Origin: Monoraphidium neglectum
Taxonomy: Eukaryota; Chlorophyta; Chlorophyceae; Sphaeropleales; Selenastraceae
Reading direction: 5' to 3'
Length of the DNA: 43,744 bases
Assembly: GCF_000611645.1 (NCBI RefSeq)
Contig: NW_014013568.1
Span: 1 to 43,744, forward strand
In this document: piece after piece, positions 23,711 through 32,266 of the stretch
Layout of the letters: each line of letters opens with the position of its first letter
How positions within the stretch are numbered: the stretch's first letter is position 1
Position numbers and translations under genes: made by a program
The notes under the pieces: generated by a model
The model's database searches: none
Seen by the model: only the letters and a program-made list of their open reading frames with translations
Told to the model about the DNA's origin: nothing

Positions 23711-25030
23711 CTACGGCTTGGCGGCAGGCGACGAGAGGACCGGCAGTTGCTGGGGGGCGGCCGCAGCCGGCGACGGCGACGGCGACGCCGCCTTCGCCGC
23801 CGGCGAGGCCGCCTTTGGCGCGGCCGGCGCCGGCGAGGCCGCCTTCTGCACCGCCGGCGCCGCGGCCGACGCCTTTGGCGCCGCCGCTGCAGCAGCCGAA
23901 GGCGCAGGGGTGGGCGCGGGGGACGCCGCCGCGGCCGCGGCCTTGGCCGCGGGGGCGGGTGAGGGTGTAGGAGACGCCACTGTGGCCGCGGCTGTGGCGG
24001 GGGGAGTGTCCTCCTGCTCCTCAGCAGGCTCCACATCATCAACCGGCACGGGCTCCTTCTGAGTTGTGCCGGGGCTCGGGACCGGGGACGCGGCCGGCGG
24101 AGGGGCCGGCGCTGGGGACGCGGCCCGCACCGCCGCAGAGCCGCCGAAGCCCGGCACAGGCGCTGCTTGCACGACCTGGCCAAAAGCGGAGGCAAGGGGG
24201 ACCGAAAGCGTGACAGGGAGTTTCCAACGTAAAAATTGACCATTCTCATTTGCCTTTCAGCAGACACAGAGCACGTGCCCTACCAGCGGTTTGGTCCAAA
24301 GCTCATCACAGGGCTGTCACAGGGGGTGGTTCAAGCTGAGCCGTCCCATAAAGGCGCCGGTGTGCAACGATTGCATCCAGCCTTGACTCGTATGACAGCG
24401 CGTGCCGGATGCCCACCTGGTGGAAGATCTGGTTCTGGCCGGGCTGCTGGTAGACCGCCGCCTGGCCGTACACAGGCTGCGGCTGGGTGTAGACCGGCTG
24501 CTGGTAGACGGGCGCACCATAGACAGGCTGCTGGTACACCGCGCTGCCGTACACCGGCTGCTGGTACACGGCTGCTCCATACACGGGCTGCTGGTACACG
24601 GCTGCTCCATACACGGGCTGCTGGTAGACTGCACTGCCATAGATGGGCTGCTGATAGACAGCCGCCCCGTACACGGGGGCGACGTAAGCAGGCTGGACGT
24701 ACGCGGCAGAACCTGCGAGCGCGGCCCCCGCGCTGCGAAGCAGGCCGCCGATGTCGTTCTTCGCGCCCTTGAGCGTGCGAGCAGCGGAGGCGCCAGTGAC
24801 TGCCGGGCGCAGCGCGGGGTTGGATTGGGGGACGTTGAGAGGAGCGCGCATGCGTGCAACACTCAGATTGAGAGCGCCAAGGGGGGAGTGAAGGGGTGGT
24901 GGCGGGCGCGTCAGGTGTCATGCTCAGGCCCCTGAGTCCGGTGACACAAACGCGCGATGAAATCACAGAGGTGCAAATTACCTGCTAGGACAGCAACCAA
25001 AACCTGCAGCAAACGCTGCGTGGCTGCCAT
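23711..25030 (-). CDS. secreted tyrosine-repeat, Pro/Ala/Ser-rich protein (novel family, member 1)
   Basis: No known family fits. Three exons join in frame to 298 residues: 24982-25030 (49 nt), 24417-24799 and 23711-24175. Exon 1 plus the start of exon 2 encode a signal peptide (MAATQRLLQVLVAVLAVTG). Residues about 50-125 are a tandem repeat: six decapeptides of the form G-A/S-A/P-V-Y-Q-Q-P-V/I-Y, then variants TQPQPVY and GQAAVYQQPG. After IFHQ the third exon gives an acidic linker (VEPAEEQED) and a long tail of Ala, Pro and Ser with SPSP and PAPTPAPS runs, like hydroxyproline-rich wall glycoproteins. Tyr is absent from the tail. The architecture suggests an extracellular matrix or adhesive protein, with Tyr as possible cross-link sites; that is inference. 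The second-exon acceptor was chosen to match the phase of the related gene at 38395; an unspliced start at 24851 (MRAPLNVPQ) is the alternative. Confidence 0.68.
24489..24668 (-). repeat. six tandem 30-bp units encoding the YQQPVYG decapeptide
   Basis: Six in-frame 30-bp units in the second exon of the secreted repeat protein. The middle two are identical at the DNA level, and the others differ mostly at single codons (GCT/GCA/GGC, Val/Ile). Such similarity suggests recent expansion or gene conversion. Confidence 0.85.
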
Positions 25031-25711
25031 CTTGTTCGAGCTGCGCTCGCGGATCTGCGAGTGAGAAACGCGTGCGCTGTCTGTCCACACGACGAATCGA
25101 TACTTTTTTAGCTGTCCTAGTCACTCACAAGAGCAAGCGGTGTGCTGTCACCGGCGAAACTTGGCGCGCGCGCGGGTGTCCGGGGACCTGACAAGTCGAC
25201 GCCTGATGGCTTTGTCACGAGCTCGAAATATCGTCAATCATGAAAAGGGGATTGCAGCGGACGGAGAGTGGCACCAAACAAACCACATCATCGCGCCCAG
25301 GCAACACACGAAACTGGAGCTGGTTACGGGTATGGGAACACTGATGATTTCCTTTCACAGTAGCCTGGGATCTCTCTAGGGAACCACCATATCACTGGTC
25401 TATCTCATCATGGCAGCTAGTGCGAGCACCAGGCGTGGTTAGGACACGGCTACTCATGTTGACCACCTGGCTGCTCTCCGCCGCAAGCCCATCTTTACTC
25501 GGGACACCCCACGCTCAACGTTGTCACCAGCTGCAGCGCGCATTAGGCCGCCCGGCACACATGCGCGCCATGCGGGTCTGGATCCTGCCAGTGTAGCCTA
25601 GGCAGTCCAGGCTCCCCTGTGCATGTCAACTTTGCCACTTGGGGCTTGTCCCAATGTTGGGCTTGTCATCATGCCAGGGCGATCCAACGCTGAGCCACAC
25701 ATCTGCTGCTG

Positions 25712-25762
<51 letters not shown>

Positions 25763-25800
25763 CTGCTGTCGCCAATAGCCAAGCAAATGGCAGGATACCA
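25031..25800. other. intergenic region with CTG repeat
   Basis: It contains the promoter of the secreted repeat gene (right of 25030 on the minus strand) and the 3' UTR of the polytopic membrane protein. Apart from the CTG tract at 25703-25768 I see no supported feature. Confidence 0.45.
25703..25768. repeat. CTG trinucleotide repeat
   Basis: About 20 CTG units with one CTA and one GTG interruption. It lies 33 bp past the stop of the membrane protein gene, so it would be (CAG)n in that gene's 3' UTR. A longer overlapping frame would read it as poly-Ala, but the spliced frame ends at 25801. Confidence 0.88.
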
Positions 25801-27687
25801 TTACAGCTGTACTGGATACGAAAAGAACAGCCTATAGATAACCACCAGGCCAACAGTTCCAGCCGCCGCCAAGCCCAGCTGCCGGAGCGCCGCACCATCC
25901 ACCCCGCCCCGTCCGCTGCACCCGCTGCCTGCGCCGCGCCCGGCCTCGCCGCCGCCGCCGTCCGCCCACGCCGTGGGGCCGCGCCACCGCACGCTGCGAG
26001 CAGCGCCCTTGTCGCTCCTGTCCGGGGTGGCGCTGCGCGTGCCCTCTTCGCAGTCGCTCTGGCTGCTGCAGCTGTCCAGGTCACTGGCGCGCTTGAGAGT
26101 ATCCGCATCCCCACCTGGCCATTTTTTGCTGACATCACCACCACCACCAAACAGCAAGCGCCACAGCTCCCACCTGCGCAGGATGGACAAAGGAGTGCAT
26201 GGCATGTATTGACAGATGCACCCAACCAACGCACCCAGAGAGAGCTCGATTGGAGCGGGCATTCAGCTTGAGTGACGCGGAAAATTGCAGTGATCAGATT
26301 GTGCACATTTCAATAACCCAACCAGCACGAAAAAGCAGCCCGCCTTCCGTGTGACGTTGCTACTGGCTGGCCATAAACAGCGTAGCGGCACCTGCCTACC
26401 CAAAGTACAGCAGCTGCGCAACGTCGCCCGCCATCAGCAAGATGTCACGTGTGTTGGGGACTTTGATGGTGCTTATGAACAGGCCCCACAGGACGCCCTC
26501 TGATCCGACCGCGATGTACAAATGAGCTGCGGAAGGCATAAGTGTGTGTGGTGCGGTTTTGCCGGAATGGGAGGCAGGGATCAAAAGTGTTTGGAACTTG
26601 GAGCGGTAAGGCTTGATAACGCGGTGCAACTGGATGGCCCAATGCTGCAGAGGCCAAAAGACAAGAATCATCACAGCGCGATGGGGCAGCAACACTACAA
26701 CGTACACACTTGTGCAAGCCTCGTTCTACCTTTCGCTCCCTCGATCTCTCGCACACACACACACGAGCGCAGGCGCGCGCGCACGCGTGCACATGCAAAA
26801 AGACACACACGCGCTCTCAACGACGCGCAACAGACGTGAGCACACGCATGTGACCGCGCGCTCGCACCAGCCGTGATGGCCAGGGGCGTGGCCAGCAGCG
26901 CCACGCTGGGCTGTAGCTGCGAATCAAGCATGAGATACAGGCAGTGGGTGGCGACCAGCTCTGTGGCACAGAAGAACAGCTGGGACCTGGTGAGACGGCG
27001 TGGCGTTGGGCAGGAAAGCGCGCGATGAGTGGGGGCAAGTTTCATGAGAATGTGGTCGTGCGGGATCATGGTGCATGCGCCTGCGTGTGTGCCCCGCCGG
27101 GGGGGGGGGTCACTGCGTCGGCATGCGTGCGAGGCAACAACGTGGGCCGGAAGGAGGCACCGACAACGCGCGCCCCCAGCTGCTGCAGCGCGGTAATGCC
27201 AGTGTTGTCGGGATAACCCGATGGTGACAGCGAGAATCGCGGAGCCGAGGCACGCACTTCAGCATGTAGAAGCCCTCGTTCAGGTAGTTGACAACCGCCC
27301 ACGCGCCTGGCCGTGAGCGTGGCGTGAACATGCGTGTGCACGGCAAGACTCACGGTCCATGACCTTCGAACTAGCTTCGTACGACTCGGAGCGGCGGCTG
27401 GTGCAGTGTTTGGGGTTTAGGCCCGCGCAACCCTGCAACCCCAAACGCAACCTGACGCGCATCTCCGCGCGGCTAGGGTCGGGGCCGAACTCAAGGAGCG
27501 CAGTGAGGTGATCAGATGTGTGCAGGTCCAGTGCGACAAAGCCCACCATAGAACGTGGGGTAGAAAACGAGCAGGGCGGCCGGCACCGCGGGCAGCCGCA
27601 GCCGCCCAGCGCGCGCCAGCGCCCACAGCCGCTGCAGGGCAACCCCCAGGAGGTGCAGCCAGAATGCCACCCACAGCAGCATCAGGG
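25801..27687 (-). CDS. unrecognised polytopic membrane protein, 5' end unresolved
   Basis: I do not recognise the family. Five exons join in frame: 27547-27687, 27254-27306, 26868-26979, 26400-26526 and 25801-26173. They encode about six hydrophobic segments. In order these are ALMLLWVAFWLHLLGVAL, AALLVFYPTFYG running into AWAVVNYLNEGFYML, QLFFCATELVATHCLYLML, SVALLATPLAITA, GVLWGLFISTI, and a last helix LAAAGTVGLVVIYRLFF close to the C-terminus. Between the last two lies an acidic, Ser-rich loop (SDLDSCSSQSDCEEG). All junctions used are GT-AG. One or two N-terminal exons probably lie at 27,740-28,020: one frame there reads RGGYKHMYFNIVPNT with a good donor. I could not close the frame across 27,688-27,770, which could mean a missed junction or a base error. 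The compartment is unknown. Confidence 0.6.
26750..26815. repeat. CA/CG alternating tract in membrane-protein intron
   Basis: CA repeats followed by GCGCGCGC and CACACGCG motifs, inside the intron between the 26868-26979 and 26400-26526 exons. Confidence 0.8.
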
Positions 27688-28156
27688 CTGGGCGCAGTGT
27701 GAGGTGGGGGGGCGGAGGAGGCGCTGAGGGCGGGGAAGCCGGGGGCAACTTACATGCACATGGAGTGCAAGAGTGCCGCGTTCAGGCGACGGCATGAAAG
27801 GGCTGCGCCACGCCATACCCCTTGCGAATGCAGGCGCAGCAGTGGCCCTGCCTCCCCAGCTGCCGGAGTTGAGTGAGCACTGATGAGACGTGGCACATGC
27901 AGCTGCAGTCTGATGCGATTTAATCAAAACATCATGTGGCGACATGAGATGATCGCACACCTGTGTTTGGCACAATGTTGAAGTACATGTGCTTGTAGCC
28001 GCCCCTGTTGTGCCGACCTTTGAAGCGCCCTGTAGCGGCGACACGCGCGACAGCATTTGAAATCCTGAGCAGCGCGCTGCGTCCCACGGCTCGCATGCGC
28101 CACACTCAGCTGCACGATTGCGCCATCAACGGCAGCGTGCTGCTGGGTTCAAGGGT

Positions 28157-28489
28157 TTACAATGCACAGGCGATAGTGGCAGCAGCGGGTGCGAATTCAG
28201 CAGTGCCGGCGGGCGCCCATGAAGGTGCTGGAGTGGCCACTGCGTGCCGCCTCGCACCATCCCAGCAGCTGCAGTCGCAATGGGCCTTATCGACTGGTGT
28301 GCCGCCGCCTGCTTCCAATGACGAGACATATATGCCGCCGCACGCGATCGCCGCGGGCAACAGCGCCACGACTGCGCTTCCACCGCCGGCAACAACGGCG
28401 CGTTGCAACACTGCGGCAAACGTTGCTGGTGCAAGCCCAGGTCGCTGCTGATCCGATGCGGTGGATGATTTCTCTTGATTGATTTGCAT
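28157..28489 (-). CDS. small possible membrane protein, unrecognised
   Basis: An uninterrupted frame of 110 codons starting MQINQEKSST. It has one convincing hydrophobic helix (VVALLPAAIACGGIYV) after about 45 residues, a Cys pair (CDCSC) and an Ala/Pro-rich tail. Codon third positions are GC-rich like the neighbours. The stop codon is part of a TGTAA. It could be a stand-alone small gene or an early exon of the membrane protein on its left. Nothing else supports it. Confidence 0.3.
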   Translation of the reverse strand: MQINQEKSSTASDQQRPGLAPATFAAVLQRAVVAGGGSAVVALLPAAIACGGIYVSSLEAGGGTPVDKAHCDCSCWDGARRHAVATPAPSWAPAGTAEFAPAAATIACAL

Positions 28490-29113
28490 CGTGGGGTGAC
28501 ACCAGTTGCCTTGCAGATGCCGCGATCTGTCGCGCGTTTCAGTGCGGTTGTTTGATCCTCGTGATAAAACTCGTCTCGTAATACTGTTGAAACTTACAGA
28601 CGTTGGCCGCCAACAACCCTGCGTTGAGAAGTGGTCGGCGCACACCTAAGCGCCGACCAACGGCGGCGCAGTCCACGCACACCGAGGTGGCTTGATGGGT
28701 GGCGTGTCACTATGTATCAGGGCCCACTAGGTGGCCCGTCAGTGACCCTGTTCCAAGGGGGTTATGGTAGCACACCGCATTCTGGGTATCTGGTCAATGA
28801 GTCAACAGCCGACTTTGCCGCATTGCGCTCAGCACGTTGTTCCTGGCCCAGGGCGCTGGACGCCATGCGTCGCTAAGCACCCCCATTGATGTGCCGTGAT
28901 GGATTTTACACAACAGCCAACTGATTTTGGACTTTGTCGATGCAACGGATGCAGTATGTTTGGAATCTATATGACCCATGCCTCATCACGACATGAAATC
29001 AACACAGGCAGGAATGTGACCGCTCGCCCGACCTCTTGGAGCCATCTGGGCTCGGTTGATGCGACTTTGAAGCATCAGTGTTGTGTGACTGGGATCCAGG
29101 TGGCTACCGTTCT
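28490..29113. other. region with no recognised gene
   Basis: About 620 bp with only short open frames, less GC-rich than the flanks. I see nothing that can be supported. Confidence 0.5.
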
Positions 29114-29545
29114 TCATTCAAAACAGGCGTGCGCGAAGGCCCCAAGTTTGGGCTGGTCTGCACTGCACACAAAGGCGCGCACGCGGGCGTGTGCAGGCAG
29201 GTTCGCGAACAAGGGTGCAAAGCGCGGCGCGGCACCCAGGTCTGCGTATGTAGGGCAATCAAGCAAAGCATATTCAGCCGTTTCATCAAGGCCCAGGCCG
29301 TCGCAAAGGGGGGCAATGGTGGGGGTGTTGTAATGCAAGGTTGGCGATGCCGTGAAGGCAGGAGAGCAGCAGCGCAGGCCCATCAACGCCCGTGCGTATT
29401 CTTGCGGATCGGGACGAAGCAGGAGCAACAATATGGGAGAGCAGGGAGGGATACTTTTTGTGAGCAAGCAGGGTGTATCGAGCGCCTGTGGCACAGCAAC
29501 GTGAAACACTATCCTGAAGGTAACATTTTCACAGGATTGAAACAT
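29114..29545 (-). pseudogene. decayed non-LTR retrotransposon-like C-terminal fragment
   Basis: A 143-codon frame whose middle (PLCDGLGLDETAEYALLDCP) resembles the zinc-binding motif found at the C-terminal end of many LINE reverse transcriptases (C-x2-C ... E-T-x-x-H-x-L-x-x-C-P). Here the first Cys of the CPLC pair appears to be Ala and the conserved His is Tyr. No reverse transcriptase core is visible nearby. It is best read as a short, mutated relic. The family call is by eye and moderate at best. Confidence 0.4.
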
Positions 29546-29704
29546 TGATTAGTTGGGCAGCTGCCGACGTAGCAAGTCGCAAATTGTACAGCATGAGCAC
29601 AAGGATGACGCCGAAATTCAATGCAGCACAGCATGAGACCACGGGCCAGCGCAAAGCTGGCAGGCTAGCAAACAAGGCATCTTGCCCCTCCTTCCCAGCC
29701 GCCC

Positions 29705-32014
29705 TTAAGACACCGCAACCGCCACCTCTCCCTCTTCCGCCGGCTGCAGCCCGCCGTAAACCCGGTCAAACACCTCGTTGCGCATCAGCCGGTGCGGGTC
29801 GAACGCGGCGCACTGCTTGCGGAACTCGCGCACAGGGAGGCCGAACCCTGGGACAGCCGGCGGCCCGGCGGACTCAGAAGTGTACTTCGCGTGGTGCGGC
29901 CGCCCGCCCAGCGCGCGCAGCACGTCCTCCATGGCCCCAAAGTAGTCGGCCCACTCGTCCCACGGCGGCAGCGGCGCGTCCATCGCGGGCGCGACGATCG
30001 CGAGCTCGAAGGCGGCACAGACGGCGCCCTCCTCAGAGTAGTAGCAGGGGTTGAGCAGCGCCGACGTGTCCGCGCCGACGTAGCGCACGTGCAGCCACAG
30101 GTCGCGCGGCGGGCGCGCACCGGGGCCGCCGCGGCGCGCGGCGACGGCGTCGAAGCGGCGGAGGATCTCGCGGGTCGCGGCGGCCTCGGAGGCGGTGTCG
30201 AGCGAGACGTAGTACTCGCCGTTCCTGTTCACAGAATGAGAAGGTTGGCATGGCGGGCGAGAGGCGTCAGTAAAGTGATGGGGTGTGTGGGCGAAGTGAT
30301 GTTGGCAGGAGAGACAGGTGGAGGAGAGGGCGTGTACATGGGCGAGACAGCTGCGGCCAGAGGTCAGTGGTGGGCAGGAGCAAGGGATCATACGCCCAGC
30401 AACGGCTGGGTTTCGACCAAGCGGTTGCTTGCCTGTGACGCCCAAGCGAGCACACAATTTTTGCATTACTCAGGGGAGTGGCTGCATAGATGCCAGCGGC
30501 CCCTGCTCTCTCACCCCTGCCAGTCTGCTCAGCCACAACGCAAGCCGCCGCCCCCGCCCGCCCCTGCACCAACCCAAAAAGTACCACAACAACCCCTGTC
30601 TTATCGCATGCTGCCACGCATGCTCACCAGAGCGGCTGCTGCTCCATATCCACCGCGTGGGTGAGGCTCAGGTGCGACACGTCTGAGCAGTTGTCCCACC
30701 GCATGATGAGCGGCAGCCCGTCGGGGCCGAACTCGGTCAGCAACGCGTCCTCCGCCTGCTCCGCCGCCGTGCGGCAGGGGCGGCCCTCCGCCAGGCTCTC
30801 CTCGGCGGTTGCGGGCTCCCAGTACATCGGCCACGCGGACTCGCTCAGGGGGTGCAGGTACCAGTGGAAGCGGTCGTACGTTGACTTGAGCCGCGGCAGC
30901 TCCTCGCCGAAGAACGCGCCAAGGTCGTCCGTCCGCCACCGCCGCCGCCGCAGGTGGAACTGCGGTACTACGGGCAGCGTCACGCGCGCGACGACGCCGC
31001 ACATGCCGAGCCCCATGCGCGCGGCGCGCATCGCGTCGGGCGACGCGTCGTCGGTCAGGTCGTGCGGCACGCCGTCGGTGTCGTAGAGCCGCAGCGCCGA
31101 GACGACGCTCGACACGCCGCCGAGGGACATCTGCGACCCGTGGAAGCCGACGGCCACGGCCCCGCCGACGGTAAGGCCCTGGATGCCCCCTGGGTGCCAG
31201 GCAAGGCCGAGGCCCTTGGAGTGGAGCTCCTCAAACAGCGCGGCAAAGCTGGTGCCCGCGAGGACCTCCGCGTGGGTTGCGTTGAGCTGGGTGATGCCGG
31301 ACAGCATGTGCAGCGCGAGCGTCGCGCCGCGCGCGCCGCCAGGGGCGGCGGCGGGGACGTAGAGGCCGGCCCAGCTGTGGGCGAAGCCGACGACCTTGAG
31401 GGGGGCCCGAGGGGGCGCGCCGGGCGCGGCGGCGGCGGCAGCGGCGGCCTCGGCGCGGAGGTAGGACGCGAGCTCGGCCTCGGTGGCGGGGGCGACGACG
31501 GCGGAGGGGGTCCACTTCACGGTGCCGGCCCAGTTGGAGCATTCCCAGTTGGGGGACCCGTCCGCGGGCGGCCCGCACAGCCGGCGGGGCTCGTGGGCGG
31601 GGGCGGCGGCGTCGGTGCGCTCGGGGGGCGCCGTCGTGAAGAGGCCGCCGCCATGGGGGGCTGGGGGTGTTGCGTGCGCGGCTGCGGGTGGGGGGGGGGG
31701 AGCCGAGCGCGGGAGGGCCAGAGCTGGAGTGAGAAAGTAAGGGGGGCCGTACTTTGAGATTTGGTGAGGTGTGATAATCCCTGTCACCCTGAATCCCTTC
31801 TTGCCTTTTCAGGGGCCCGCCAGCAGCCAAGTTCACAGGTGAATTCATGCTCACTCCCTGCATCACCCTCCCTGCCGCCCGGGCACTGTCGTGTGATCAT
31901 GCAAGGGGCAGCTCTGCTCCTCAGAGTGCCGTGCCTGTCATCCAAGCCGTTCTCACCTTTGATTGCGGCCAATATGAGGCAGCAAGAGAGCGCGAGCCCT
32001 GGTAACTTGCGCAT
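29705..32014 (-). CDS. secreted FAD-linked aldonolactone oxidase-like protein (L-gulonolactone/D-arabinonolactone oxidase family)
   Basis: A flavoprotein of the family that oxidises sugar lactones, in many organisms giving ascorbate or erythroascorbate. Three exons join in frame to 543 residues: 31957-32014, 30628-31681 and 29705-30224. Exon 1 encodes a signal peptide (MRKLPGLALSCCLILAA, cleavage likely after AHA at residue 23), so the product enters the secretory pathway. The FAD-binding PCMH half has VKWTPSAVVAPATEAEL, VGFAHSWAG (His at the place of the flavin-linking His of this family), LSGITQLNATHAEVLAG and GIQGLTVGGAVAVGFHGSQ. The substrate half has DRFHWYLHPLSE and ends with GGRPHHAKYTS and FDPHRLMRNEVFDRVYG, typical of aldonolactone oxidases. 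Exon 2 could begin at an alternative in-frame acceptor a few codons on. Plants use a mitochondrial dehydrogenase for ascorbate, so a secreted oxidase-type protein is noteworthy. The substrate is unproven. Confidence 0.85.
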
Positions 32015-32266
32015 TTTTGGACCGAAGGGTTTTCTGTTGTGTTAGAATATTCTGAAGTTGTAACGTTGTGTTGGTTCGCATATAATTCTGCTATATTGAA
32101 TCATAATATAAGGAGCAAACAGCGTGCCCGGCGAAAGAGTGAGAAAGTTCTAATACTTTCAGAGTGAGATCCGAAAAGTGCATTAGATACCGGTATCCAG
32201 GGCAGCATGGCCAAAAGCTCATGATAGCTAGGAATCTTCTTGCAAGCGCTCATCGAAGCGACCAGG
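32015..32266. promoter_or_regulatory. short AT-rich bidirectional promoter region
   Basis: Only 252 bp separate the outward-facing start codons of the lactone oxidase-like gene and the sugar-carrier-like gene. Positions about 32036-32112 form an AT-rich island in a GC-rich genome, with TATAATTC and ATAATATAAGG motifs that could serve as TATA-like boxes. Co-regulation is possible but not shown. Confidence 0.45.

Noticed and set aside
23498..23962. Arg/Gly-rich plus-strand frame resembling an RGG protein
   Set aside because: Shadow of the Ala/Pro/Ser-rich tail of the secreted protein on the other strand.
24306..24416. Continuation of the Tyr-repeat frame to a stop at 24306
   Set aside because: A donor at 24416 in phase with the acceptor at 24175 gives a 298-residue frame; the residues past the donor lose the composition of the protein. 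Kept as a possible alternative end.
25626..26306. Poly-Ala frame through the CTG repeat on the minus strand
   Set aside because: The spliced membrane-protein frame ends at 25801 in a different frame; the poly-Ala reading is a by-product of the triplet repeat.
30954..31757. 267-codon plus-strand frame rich in Gly and Val
   Set aside because: It is the reverse complement of the lactone oxidase FAD domain, whose frame is supported by many family motifs.
32036..32070. Heat-shock element in the AT-rich spacer
   Set aside because: GAATATTCTGAA has the right trimers but wrong spacing for a proper three-unit element.
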